64,000 nucleotides of DNA from Trogon surrucura (Eukaryota > Chordata > Aves > Trogoniformes > Trogonidae), in the NCBI GenBank assembly GCA_020746105.1, contig CM036619.1:14856238-14920237 (forward strand). The letters are read 5' to 3'. Below the pieces are notes generated by a model. It did no database searches. It saw nothing but the letters and a program-made list of their open reading frames with translations, and was not told the DNA's origin. Both the position numbers and the translations under genes were made by a program. This document shows, piece after piece, positions 1 to 12,305 of this stretch (its first letter is position 1; every line of letters begins with the position of its first letter).

Positions 1-674
1 TAAGCATTGTCAAGACACAAAGTGCTTTTCAAGTATCTTTTACTTCTGGAAGGGAAGCAGCTTTGTCACTTCCTGCAAAGAGTCTGTACCTAAAGTCAGC
101 AGCAAGTGGTATGAGCCCTGGGCCAATATCGGCCTTTGCACTCAAAGATTTCTCACTCTGGATTTCTGTAAGTTTGCCTTGGGCTAAATCGCTTGCATGG
201 TTGTCTGGACATGATGTTTATTCAGATCTTTACCTCTGAAGAGCTAATAACTGTAAATGAGTCACTTGCACCCATCCTGTTTACTTCCACATCACCAAGT
301 GGGTTATATATGTTTTAGCACCAAAATGCCAAAGGAAGCTCTATCTAAAAGGCTGGGAGCAGAAGTTACAAATAAAACTGTAAAAAGTTTGTAGTGTTGA
401 TCCTGTTCCAGAGGTGTCTAGGTACAGATCAAGCATTATTAAAAAATTGAAGTATTCATGGTAACATCCCTCTGCTTAAAGCCAGACTCTACTCCACCCT
501 TTGGGAAGGCCACTGCTTCACAACAAGCAGCCCCACAGAATTCTCTTCCATTCCTTATGTGTGGCAAGTGATGCAATTTTTAGAGAGTGACATTGTCGTA
601 AATACAGCATCCTTCTCTTTTTCTTTCTGTTCTTCTGTCTTACCATTTTTTATCGATACAAGTATAAGGTGGAT
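1..674. other. No feature recognised
   Basis: Single-copy-looking DNA. No convincing exon, repeat or RNA gene seen. Confidence 0.6.
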
Positions 675-1187
675 TGTCCTGGTTTCAGCTGGGATAGAGC
701 TAATTTTTCTTTTTAGTAGCTAGAATGAGTAGCTAAGAATGAGAAGAAAGTTGATAAAATACTGTTGGTTTTAATTGCTGCTAGGAAATCAAGGTCTTTT
801 CAGCCTCCCATGTTCTGATAGCGTGCTGGTGTACAAGAAGCCGGGAGGGAACATAATCAAGGCAATTGACCCAAACTAGCCAAAGGGATATTCCATACCA
901 TAAAATGTCAGGTTGGTGACGAGGAGGGAGTGAATCGCTGCTTGGTCAGTGGGTGGTGAGCAATCGCGTTGTGCATCACTTGTCTTTCTTTGAGTTTTAT
1001 TTCTCTTTTATTCCGTTGCTATGATTATTATTTTTATATCTAATTTTATTTTAGCTGTTAAACTGTTCTTATCTCAATCCATGAGTTTTACTTTTTTTTA
1101 GTTCTCCCCACGATCCCACTGGGAGGGGGAAGGAGTGAGTGAGTAGCTGCATGGTTTTTAGTTGCTGGCTGGGGTTAAACCTGGACA
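675..1187 (+). mobile_element. Solo LTR of an avian ERVL-like endogenous retrovirus
   Basis: Begins TGTCCTGGTTTCAGC and ends GGTTAAACCTGGACA, so the ends are imperfect inverted repeats with TG...CA termini. The interior matches the abundant avian LTR type with a GGGATAGAG motif near the start and GCTGGGGTTAAACC at the end. About 513 bp, with no gag, pol or env beside it. I see no clear target duplication. Orientation is inferred from the better-preserved relative at 6432. Class assignment is from memory. Confidence 0.8.
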
Positions 1188-1309
1188 ATGATTATACCTT
1201 ACCCTTCACTGTCTCATAAATTTGAGCCCTCTCTGGGTAGTGTACCTCAGGAATCAGAATATTTTTCTTGAAAATGTCATAATTACCACTCTCATAGAGT
1301 TGCTGTCAG

Positions 1310-2321
1310 TGGCTTATGTCCAAATGGAGATTTGTGATGAGTGAAGTTCCTCAGGGTTCAGTACTGAGACTGGTGCTATTTAACATCTTTGTTGATGACA
1401 TGGACAGTGGGATTGAGTGTACCCTCAGCAGCTTTGCAGGTGATACCAAGCTGTGTGGTGCAGTCGACACGCTGAAGGAAAGGGATACCATCCAGAGGGA
1501 CCATGATAAACTGGAGAGGTGGTCCCTTGCAAACCTCATGAAGTTCAGCAAGGTCAAGTGCAAGGTCCTGCACCTGGGTCAAGGCAATCGCAACCACAAG
1601 TGCAGGCTGGGGAACAGGTGGATTGAGAGTAGCCCTGCAGAGAAGGACTTGGGAGTGCTGGTGGATGAGGCACTCCACATGAGCTGGCAATGTGCACTGG
1701 CAGCCCAAAAAGCCAACCATTCTCTGGGCTGCATCAAAAGACGTGGACAGCAGGTCAAGGGAGGTGATTCTGCCCCTTTGCTCTCGTGAGACCCCACCTG
1801 CAGTACTCTGTGTTCAGCTCTAGAGCCCCCAGCACAAGAAGGACATGGACCTGTTGGAGCATGTCCAGAGTAGGGTCACAAAGATAATCGGAGAGCTGGA
1901 GCACCTCTCACTACAAGGACAGGCTGAGAGAGTTGGGGTTGTTCAGCCTGGAGAAGAGGAGGCTCTGGGAAGACCTTATGGTGGCCTTCCAGTACATGAA
2001 AGGAGCCCACAGCAAAGCTGGAGAGAGACTTTTTACAAGGGTATATGGTGATAGGACAAGGGACAATGATTTTAAACTAGAGCAGGGTAGATTTAGATTA
2101 GACATTAGGAAGAAGTTCATTACTATGAGGGCAGTGAGACACTGGAACAGGTTTCCCAGGGAAGTTGTGGATGCCTCATCCCTGGAAGTGTTCAAGGTCA
2201 GGCTGAATGAGGCTTTGAGCAACCTGGTCTAGTGGGAGGTGTCCCTGCCCATGGCAGGGGTGTTGGGACTAAATGGTGTTTAAAGTCCCTTCCAACTCAA
2301 ACCATTCTATGGTTCTATGAT
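1310..2321 (+). mobile_element. CR1 LINE, 5'-truncated and frameshifted
   Basis: Starts within ORF2 at the VPQGSVL motif of the reverse transcriptase and runs to the 3' tail (ATTCTATGGTTCTATGAT). The catalytic FADD has become FAGD. A stop near 1787 and a frame change before 1933 separate the first part from the C-terminal LFSLEKRRL...NRFPREV part. It is a dead copy. Confidence 0.93.
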
Positions 2322-5300
2322 AATTTTGGGGTTTTAGCTAGCCCTTCTCAGCCTAGACGAAAGCTGTCTATTCTTAGCATCTTTTGTGGCTCTTAGTCTT
2401 GCACATGACCTAAAAATGGAACAAACAAAAATTATACAACCCCCCCAGTAAATTCATATTATCAGTGGTGTTATCAGATTTCCATATACATTGATATGTC
2501 AATAACAAGCCAGACTTCATAACAAACTGCACTGATTCCTCCCTCAACATATCATAGCAGCATAAGAGGTTCTTCAGACACAGATGAAATTACTTTAATA
2601 AAAACAGTCCTGTCTGTCTGAGCTGGTAGGAATGCTGGAAGATTTGTGAAGTGTGAATCGTGTTGCTCACTTGAATGACTGGTACCTAAACTGATGTTTA
2701 GAGTGGTTCTGATGGTCGTTCTTATCTAGCCTGAGCCGTTCAAATCACCCCTCCCTGACTACAGCATGCTTTGAGGTATGTACACCAGTCATTGTGGTTC
2801 AGAAGAGATCTGTCCAGGGTTCAGGTGGACTTTCCTACATTTGTCTCTGCTTATATGATTAACCTGCAAGTACTGTGGAGTTTTGAAGTTGCTGTTTGAC
2901 TCCATGAGGTTTTAACTCTCTGCCTCCTTGACTTGTGTGCATGCTACAAGAAGAGCTAATCCAGACAAACAGCTGGGCTTTTGAGTTCATCCTCAACATT
3001 TAGGGCTTTCATATTGATGAATGTGTTGATTAATTGTGAAAATGGTACCTACAAATACGAGACTCAGATTCTGACAACGTTACTTCTGATGTCAGTGTTA
3101 ATGAACTCTTTTATTGCTCATCGAGCTGTTCAAGAGAGATGAGAAAACTGTTTCCTATGAGATCTATGCAAATTCATGAATAGTCCTGACAGCGCTGGAT
3201 CAAGACTTAATGTTTCCTATTCATAGTAAGGCACCTGTGCCCATCAAGCAGCAGAGCTATGTTCATAGAAGAGGTTCTGTATTTTGATGATCCTAATGAT
3301 ACTGAACCAAAGAAGGCTAGTCCACTTGAGAAGTATCAAAGGAGCAACAGTAGTTCACCATGAGTAAGACAATCTGTTTCTGGAAAGATCTGTTTGTGCT
3401 GAGACAGTTTACTGGTAATCCTCTTGCGTATACCCCAGTAGGGACAATGAAAGTGTTACTGGCCACTGGAGATCGAAACAGTCCTGTATGCTCTTGCCGA
3501 GTAAACTAGGCCAGTGAGCTTTCCCCACTAGTGCATGCACTGACCCAAATGACCTCTCTTCAAAAGACATTCAGTTTCAGCTGCAAGATGGGTATTTCAG
3601 GAAAGCAACTGGTTTGCTCAATGATTAACACTGTTAACTGTGTCATTATTTTAAGTAGAATTTAAGGTGTAATTATATTTAACAGCAACATTATCAGAAT
3701 CAGTCCCCCAGACTTGATCATGGTTGTGTTGTTAAGTAGAGATTGAAAATGGGTTATCCCTTTGCCTCTAGAAGAATTCTACTACTTTTGTTTTGTACAG
3801 CATTTCATGTGATGTTTTTCAATTTTGCAATTACATTGAGCCTACACAATGATACTGTCAGTTTTGCAGGACTTAAAAGTCATGCAAGTGACAGTGATGT
3901 TTTTTTTTTTTTTTACATATGCCTCTTGTGTCATCCAATAAAGAACATTTTTGGCAAATTAGAAATTTGGAAAAAATGTGTTGGAAGCAAAATACTGTTT
4001 AATAAATATTTTTACATACAACTGAAGAAAACTTTGAAGTTAAATAACATTTCATTTAAAATTGCAACATCATTTAGACAATGTCAGAACAAATTATGTG
4101 AGAATGGGGAGTTGCATTATTACCTTTGACTGAGACCGTTCTATGTGCTCAAAAGAAATTCAAAAAGTGTTCCAGTTTATCCCAATCTGGGTGTTCCACC
4201 AAGAGAGTTCTATCAGTTTCTTTCCTTCCAATCTGTTTCGGCTATGGAGCCTGCTGGGAATACTTCCAGCACAAGTCACCAAGTGAAATTGCTATGTATG
4301 GCTTTGTTGTTTTGGGGAACACAAAAGGACCTGAGGTGTTTTTATGAAAGCTTCTGTTATTATTTGCTCGTTTGTAGTTGGTTCTAATGTCAAAATAATA
4401 AGGAGTACAGCAAGAAAATTTGCCCTTTGTAGTCAGAAGAGTGCAGGTGGAAGTGTACAGTGTCCTGTCATACAGGCCAGGATTTTCTGAAAAGAGAGTT
4501 GAGAAGCACAAAGGCGGTGTCCGTACTGTTACGAATCGTACAGGTAGTAGCGTAGGAATGGCTCATACCTGCACTGCTTAGGGCTGTTATTTTTTAGAAC
4601 AGATACACTGTACACACTAATTAACTTTTAATTCCGTGCCCTCCCCGCGCCCCCCCCCCCCCCCCCCCCCCCCCCCCGATTCTTTATAGCCTGACAGCCA
4701 TAAAACGTAGCTATTTTGGGGTGGGTGGGTTGGCTGGACAACATGCTTGAAGTAACATATGGGTGATGCTACAGCCCATCAAAATGATGTTTTAAACCGA
4801 GGAATCTGAGGATAGGGGTCAGATGCCCCAGGATTTAGTGTGGATGCTGGGTCCTGTTTACAATGGCAGTAGTTTCCTAAGTTCAGTAACATGCACTCGT
4901 GTTCTCTAGTGCTGGTTTCTACTATGTTGGGAAGTAAAGGGATGAGACCTGTGCTGAAAAAGGTTCGTTAATATTTCCTCTCAAAAGAAATGAGATGGTC
5001 TTCATTTGCTTATCTAAATGGATTTTAAAGTTTATTAACCCTAAAGATATAATAATGCTTTGTATATGAAATTACCAGACTGTCATTAGTGAGAATCTAA
5101 TTTGAGTCCAAATAAACAGAATTGGGGAAATTTTGATTTCTTTATTCCTTGAGTGAAATTCATTTTGATTTGGAGGGCAAAAAATGTCCTTGAGGAACAT
5201 ATCACCTCATTTCTATTCCAAGAGCTTCAATAAGAGATACATGGACAGGGCATGTGGAACATATGGGATGTTTTTGGTTCTTCCGGGATGGAACTACTAT

Positions 5301-6121
5301 CAACTGGTTGCCTCTCAGATTGCTTTTGAGAATAAGAATACCCGCGTGAGTAAGAGCTGGCAATTTGAAGAGCCTAATTGTGGTAAAATAGGTGTTTTGC
5401 AATCAGAAAATTAATTCAGCAGAGTGGGATTTCCCCATCTTTTTTTTTCCTTCTCTAAAGAAAGCCATTCTTCAGGGCATATCTGAGAGAAAGGGGTATA
5501 GCTAATGAGGTTCTAATTCAGCTAATTGACAGTTCCTCATGTTTCCAAGTAAGTGTTGTTACCAGTTAGTCTGATTTAGGCCTGTACTTTGTGCCTGTTT
5601 CCCATATCCTCATTGGTCTCTGCCAAGTGCTGAATAATCTGGCCATAAGTAATAAAAATGTATTTTATATTTCTTTCATTTCATTTTTCAGTATGCTTTT
5701 GCTGTATTGTTTTGCAGCCATAACTGACAAAGAAAAAGCTTGGGAGAACAAACAAAAACTTACAGCATGTCCCAGGAACAAGCAGTTCCCGAGGTTTTGA
5801 ACTGGGAGAGCTCTGAATTAGAAACTGTAAACTTCATGGATATGAGGCAAGGAAAGCAAATGAAGTACAATTAAGTTGGACCCTCTTAGCCTGAGCACTT
5901 TTTATAACCCCTGTTGTTGCCTTCTGCCACACATGTAGAGGCAGTCTCAGAAGCAATTCCTATAGTTTAGGGATTTTAAGTTTAGAAATATCTTTTGTTC
6001 ATAGAGCAAATGACTAGCCAGTAAAGACAGAGAAGCGCAAGAGCAATACATTGCCTACAGAGGAACACTCCGTAACAAGCTCTGACCCACTGTGTTACAG
6101 CTGCATTTTGTGAGAGGTCTT
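2322..6121. other. Intergenic, single-copy-looking
   Basis: Contains a T run (about 3900-3914) and the C28 run. The open frames here (largest 128 codons at 3743-4129) have no recognisable domain and cross low-complexity sequence; I do not call them genes. Confidence 0.6.
4650..4677 (+). repeat. Homopolymer of 28 C
   Basis: Twenty-eight consecutive C after CTCCCCGCG. The minus strand is a G28 run able to form G-quadruplexes. Length in the assembly may be inaccurate. Confidence 0.95.
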
Positions 6122-6251
6122 CATAGAATCATAGAATGGCCTAGGTTGGAAGGGACCTTAGAATCCAACTTCCCTGTCATGGGCAGGGACGCCTCTCAAC
6201 TAGATCAGGCTACTCAAGGTTCTGTCCAACTTGGCCTTGAACACCTTCAGT
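6122..6251 (-). mobile_element. CR1 LINE 3' end fragment
   Basis: Starts CATAGAATCATAGAATGG, the reverse of the CR1 octamer tail. It continues with GGTTGGAAGGGACC, the CCCTGTCATGGGCAGGGA hairpin and GGCCTTGAACACC. The 3' part is like the tail of the two SINEs. Confidence 0.9.
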
Positions 6252-6431
6252 CATAAATATGCCTGGCAGCCCTCCTGTCCCAGAGTGAGAAGGGCAGGGA
6301 TGCTGAGTATGCATAAGAAGGGTTGTATCAGGGAGATACGTAGCATGAAGTATTCCTTCTTCTATCTGGAATAATTCTGAAGACCATACATTTCAGTTCA
6401 GGTATATGATTTTGGGCAGCATTTATCTCAG

Positions 6432-7000
6432 TGTGCTAATTTGGCTGGGATGGAATTACTTTTCTTCACAGTAGCTGGTGTGGGGCTGTGGTTTGGATTT
6501 GTGTTGAGAACAGGTTTGGTAACACCGGGAAGTTTTTGTTACTGCTGAGCAGAGCTTACACCCAGTCAAGGCCTTTTCTGCTCCTCACCCCACCCCACCA
6601 GTGAGTGGGCTGAGGGTGTACAGGGAGTTGAGAGGGGACACAGCCAGGACAGCTGACCCCAAGTGACCAAAGGGATCTCCCAGACCATGTGACGTTATGC
6701 TCAGCATATAAAGCTGGGGGAAGAAGGGGGAAGAGGGAATATTTGGAGGGATGGCGTTTGTTTTGCCAAGTCACTGTTGCATGCGATGGAGCCCTGCTTT
6801 CCTGGAGATGGCTGAACACCTGCCTGCCCATGGGAAGTGGTGAAGGAATTCCTTGCTTTGCTTTGCCTGCATGCACAGCTTTTGCTTTCCCTATTAAACT
6901 GTCTTTATTTCAACCCACAGGTTTCCTCACTTCTACTCTTTTGATTCTTTTTCTCATCCCACCGTGAGGAGAGTGAGTGGGAAGCTGCTTGGGGCTGCAT
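6432..7000 (+). mobile_element. ERVL-like LTR, related to the copy at 675, 3' end lost
   Basis: Starts TGTGCTAATTTGGCTGGGAT. Promoter parts are visible in sense order: a CRE-like TGACGT (6690-6695), TATAAA (6707-6712) and ATTAAA (6893-6898), followed by the usual CCCAC...GTGAGTGGGAAGCTGC. The last 30 or so bases of the family (the GGTTAAACC terminus) are missing or diverged. No coding region adjoins it. It is a different subfamily from the copy at 675, so the pair is not one provirus. Confidence 0.8.
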
Positions 7001-10000
7001 TTTCTCCATCACCTGTTCTGAGTCCCTGCATTGTCTGTGAGGTTTTTTTGGCCTGGCAAGCTGGGTGCCTTTCCAGGGAACTGTTCTTATCCATAGTTCC
7101 CGGACCGATTGTCTGATCTTCCCCAAATCTCCTTACTGTTTCCATAAGTTAGGGCTTAAGAATACTCATAAGGAAATACTGAAATTTTGATCTTGTTGTG
7201 ATAGCCGAACCTTCACTGCTGGCAATCCAAAGAGATTTTTTCTCCTTTAGACAGCCATATGATATCAGCACAGCATACCATCTAACTGCATGTACTGATT
7301 CTCGCCAAAGGAAACATATCAAATCAAGCTTCACCCAGCCAGAGGAGTCACAGAGTCCGAGCACTTTATCAGCCATCCAGCAAAGAAATCGAAGACATGA
7401 GAGATGGAAGAAATGATTGGTCATCTAATCTCTTTTTCTGTTTTTGCTGGTCTGGTTGCCAGGGAGATACTGTATTAAAAGGAGTAGTCCACATACTCAC
7501 TTCACTTATAAGCTCCCTCATTGTAAAAACAGCATTTAAAAATAAAGTTTAAAAATACTTGTGGGCTGAAAATGTTATTGTGTCATTGTTTAGCCAAGCT
7601 CAAATAATTTAATACTTTCAATATTCCTTGTAAATGATCCATCCAGGCTTTTTATTTTTTTTTCCTGTGTGTGTGTTTCTTTAAATTCTATCCAGGTTTT
7701 CCTACTGAAATCCATAGAGCAGAAAAAGTCTATTCAGATCAGCATGCCATTTTTCCTAAATCAAAGTGAGGAACTTGTTTATGGAGAGTGCTTTAACGCA
7801 GTTCATTCCCTTTTCCCATTTTCCTTGCTTTGGTTCCCTAAAAAGGTTCCAGAACAGACTCCTTCTGTTTTCCCTTTTGTGGAAATGAAAGCTGAGTATG
7901 AATTCAGATAACTTTTTTTCCACATGCTTTCTCCTTGAGACACATGTGCTTGCTGATAACTGAAAACAAACTCAGTGGAAAAATTCACCGAGGTTAGCAT
8001 GACGTTCACTTGCTCTGTAAATCTCACTGAATTTGAGTAATGGACAAAAGATACGGAAGTATACGGGTCAAGTTTGGGATTACTTTTCAGTCTTCAAAGA
8101 AGAAATTTGGGAGGGATGCAGGAGGTCCTGGAAGAAAATTGGTTCTACCACGTGGGAAAGGGAAGCTCCACACTCCTGGGTTGGGCTCAACCAGATAGAA
8201 GGTACTGTCCACCGTTACAGCTTGTGCAGCTGAGGAGCCATCACAAAGAGGATGGTGTATCTCCCAGGGAAAAATTTCAACCCAGCTGTTTTTTTTGTAC
8301 ACTTACTTGTAGAGATGGTGTGACAAGAAGCTCTAGGACAGTGTTTCTAACTTCAAATGGCTGCTCCTGCCAAAGCTGGAGAGAGTATTGGAGGGAATTT
8401 ACCAAGGTGAGAGGATTGGAGAAGCAGTAGCCACCTGATCTGGCATATAATACTGTGTCTTGTGAGAATTTAGCAACTTCTTCTAGGAGTCTCATTGTGA
8501 ATTTCTGTGATTGGCTGTTTATTGCCCAGATTATCACTAAAACTAGAATGCATCAAAGAAAAGTAGAAATTCTCTAAATAAATATTAGCAAGATGATAAT
8601 TGAATGACTTCATACATCTGTAATAGGTGAGATTGGATTGGAGATCTTAGGCCCATGTCAAGTTCTGTGCTGGATATCATGCGACAGTTTTGTTGGAAGA
8701 AGTTAGGAACTCTAGTATGGATGTATAGATGTATGGATGTATAGATGTATAGATGGTGTCACAAGACCCAAGAATGGAAAATCATACCTTATCAAATCAG
8801 ATTGTCAGTGACTGCTTTCTGTACTGTCCCACTGGCACAATGAAATAGTAATCCAAAACTCAGTAGGTAGAGATGTAGTCATTGATCTGAATGTAGATTT
8901 CCTTACTCTCAGAGAAGTGTGGAGCTTCACATTCACTAATGGATGACACTGTTTGTCCCTAATGTCTCTTGACTTTGGTGAATCGTTCTTCAGCAAACAT
9001 AAGTCTAGATAAAAGCCAAACTATTGCAACAGCTGCAAGGGTGAAAACTGAGAGATTATGACAGGAGGGAATTGTACTTGTGTGCAACAGAGAACAGAGT
9101 ACGCTCACAACTGATATTCAGGCTTCAGTATGTGAAATCTTTATGTGGAGCAAGTGTAGCTGCTGCTGCTAGGTGCTACCGCAGCATAGCACCAGCGTGC
9201 TGTGGTCACAGCTGGCCAGAGCTTGAGAAACCCCTGCCAAACGAGGAAGATTGAAACATTTGGTCAACAAATAGCCATTCACTTGTTTGTTTAATGAAAG
9301 AAAAAGCACTTTCTTCCAGGCTGCTTGCCATCTGTGCACAACTGGATTTTTCCCTGTGGCAGTCTGAAAAAATAAGGGGGAAAGAGGAAGGGAGGATAGT
9401 AAAGCAAAGCAGAGCTGTGCTCCAACCCGTTTCCTTTCATTGGACTGCTCTGCTCTTTAATCTCTGCAGCAGCTCGTGTAGGTGTTAACAAGACTGGCAA
9501 AAGCTGTTGGTGTGTCCTGCCTACTGAAACCCCTTCGTCCTTCAGTACCAATGCCAGGCAATTACAGCTGGCTGCAAAGTTCTTTCAGTTCATAAAAATT
9601 TCCAGAAATATTTGCTTCGGTGTAACTTTTCAGTTAAAATGCTCTGCAGACAAGCAGGCTGGGTATTTGAAATCCATGGCTACAGAAGTATGTTTTAAAA
9701 TCTCTAGGCTGCGAGCTTGTTCCTCCTGCCAAGAAGAGAGGAAAAAATTTATAAACTGGAAATATAAATAAAAGGAGGTCAGGAACAAACAAGGAGAAAG
9801 GAAAAGAGAAGCTGTAGAAATACAGGCAGGAAAAGAAACATATATTAATAATACAGCTTTTTAATCAGCTGTTATGGCATTCAAACCTTATCTCCAAAAA
9901 TAGTCATGACAAAACCGGAGGCTAATACTGGGATCTTAGTAAGTTCAGTAAAGCAAATTTTAAAACTTAGTGCTTTGCAAAAATAATTCACTGTTATGCT

Positions 10001-12108
10001 ACGTATTATAATTAATAAATAATAACTGTATTATACTTTTTAATAGATATTAGTGTAAATTCCTAGAATACTATGCAGTAGGCACAATAAAGTTATAGAA
10101 AAAGACACAATCCCTGATCCTGACAGTTTTGAAACCAAGTAAAATTAACATGCTCATTTCATCATAAGGATGTATGGATATTAGTGAAATCTGAAAACAG
10201 AACTTATAGTATCCATGGTCATGCTAAATATTTTCTGTAAGACATTCTTAAACTGATGTATTCATCCATGTTTCATAATATAAGAGTAAAAAATGTGCAT
10301 ACCTCACCATCCAAATATTCTTCATCCAACATCGTCTTAGCAATGTTTGTTTTAAACAAATGCAGATTCTTTGCTGAGTAGATGATCTATTTTATTTTCT
10401 TATTTTTGACAAAACTATATGCCTTCTTCCTTGTGTGAAAGGATTTCTTGCTTTTCTACTTTGATTCAGTTGTTGTGACTTAAAATATTTTCTTTCGAGT
10501 AATTTGATTGTATCTCCTGCTAAGGTAATTCAGGGCACTTAATATATATAAAAGAGTGATGTTTTTAATGTAAAGTCTAAACTAAACCTTTAAAACATTT
10601 ATTGTGAACACAAAGTAACTGGCAGCATTTTAAGAAGACAATACTTTTTCTCAAAAACACGTGTGTCAGGAATGGTCAAACTAAGCTCTGAAACATTTAC
10701 TTAAGAGATGAGTGAAAAGACAGTGCCAGGTCGTATAAAAATCAGTAGCCTAGATTATGTAAATTTTAAAATTAAAAATGAACAAGCCAATTAGTAACTA
10801 AAATATTGTCTTTTGTAAATAAGGATTCTACTGGCAATTACAAAGATTACTTGTAAAAAGGCTTAATGGAGCATCAGTTTGGAAGAAAAATGTGTAGTCA
10901 TTTTGATGCCATTAATGTTCAACTGAGAAAATACAGCCATTAACTGATTTATGTATGACAGATGTAATTCAAAATGAAGTTTTATTCAGATCTGACAGTC
11001 TTGCTTGGCTAATTATAATGATTATGAAGGAATACATTATTTTGTAGTGTAGACAGACTTCTTGTTCAGCATCCATGGAACAAGTAATGATATCACAGAT
11101 ATCTTTAGAATAAATGGCATAAAAGCAGTATCGGAACAGAGACTGGGAATCAAAGGAGTAGGAGGCAGCTGAAGGAGGTAAGTACATGGGTTGGGTAGCC
11201 GTGAGAATTCTGTACTCTCTCTGATGCAGTGATTATTCACGAACATTCGAATTATGCCTTATGATAAAGGAAGGGAGAGACCCTTCCCTCATAGACTCCC
11301 TGTATTAAAATCTTTAAAACCAAGGTATTAAAAGATTTATGAATGTGTTAAATATGGAGAAACATCTCATCAGCAGCCAAATAAGGAGTTTGTCTTGCAG
11401 AAGCAGTGAAAAAAGGCTCCTCAGAGTCGTTCAAAGCCAGTGGCTGGCTTAATCTGTTTTACACTTCAGCTCAACTTTCAGCCATGGACATGAGAACGAG
11501 TGTTCAACTGTGTGGTTTCACAGTGAGTAAGCTCAGTGCTATTTCACCAGATATTTCTGTACTGTGGCATGGGTGGAAAGTTGACATGGCCCACTGGGCT
11601 TCAAAGATCTGCAGTTTAACAGGAGCAAACCACCAGCTGGAGTGTTGTCCTGCCATAATACCACTGGATCTCCCTGGGGAGATATTTCTTATGAACAAAT
11701 TTTGCTGAATGCAGTCCTTCTTGGTTTTCTTCGTCTTTAGTACCTAGAAAGCAAGCTTTGAGTATGTTAAAGAAACAAAAGAAAGAAAAACCTAAAGAAA
11801 GGTTTGTTTCCTCTGATTGTCAGTCAGGGAAGAAAACAGTGCAGGCAAAGCCTGAAAATGTTGTCCTGGATTTCGGCAGTTCACTGCACTGAAAAGATGT
11901 CTTCTGTTTAGTGAAGACAAACTTTGTTTCATCTCCTGAACAAGGTGAACTTGCACTTGCAGACAAAGAGAATATACTGGAGGATATGGACTTCTAGTCC
12001 TAACATATACTCAACGCAATATAAAGTTTGTGTGTAAGATTTCTATAATCTATTGAATAAAATCTCTCCTTAGATTGAGATGGGTGTTACCAATCTACTT
12101 CAAAGTGA
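7001..12108. other. Intergenic, single-copy-looking
   Basis: Only the small 8-bp tandem repeat stands out. The part from about 9840 to 10960 is notably AT-rich. No exon or transposon recognised. Confidence 0.6.
8716..8755 (+). repeat. Short 8-bp tandem repeat
   Basis: Units ATGTATAG and ATGTATGG alternate about five times (GGATGTATAGATGTATGG...). No gene nearby. Confidence 0.85.
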
Positions 12109-12305
12109 GGGCCGATTTAGCTCAGTGGGTTGAGCGTGGTGCTTGAAACACCAAGGTCGCGGGTTCGATTCCCGTTCGGTTCTCACGTGTTGCCTGACCT
12201 AGTCGAGAGGTGGCGTCCCTGCCCACAACAGGGAGGTTGGATTAAAATGATCTCTGAGGTCCCTTCCAGCCCAGGCCATTCTATGATTCTATGATGATTC
12301 TATGA
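12109..12305 (+). mobile_element. SINE, tRNA-Ile head with CR1 tail (TguSINE1-like)
   Basis: The head folds as a tRNA. The acceptor stem GGGCCGA (12109-12115) pairs with TCGGTTC (12176-12182). The A box is TAGCTCAGTGG (12118-12128) and the B box GGTTCGATTCC (12162-12172). The anticodon arm is TGGTG/CACCA with a 7-base loop. It resembles tRNA-Ile. The tail from about 12190 is a CR1 3' end with GGTCCCTTCCAGCCC and ATTCTATG repeats. Such chimeras use CR1 reverse transcriptase, and the design is known from passerines. Confidence 0.9.

Noticed and set aside
3743-4129. A 128-codon frame with a hydrophobic start resembling a signal peptide
   Set aside because: It crosses a T run and AT-rich DNA, has no family resemblance and no splice or promoter context.
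675-7000. Two plus-strand ERVL-like LTRs 5.2 kb apart as ends of one provirus
   Set aside because: They are different subfamilies, and the DNA between holds a CR1 and single-copy sequence with no gag, pol or primer-binding site.
12109-12183. A functional tRNA gene
   Set aside because: The tRNA-like part runs directly into a CR1 3' tail, lacks the normal tRNA terminator and does not have the Ile anticodon; it is a SINE head.
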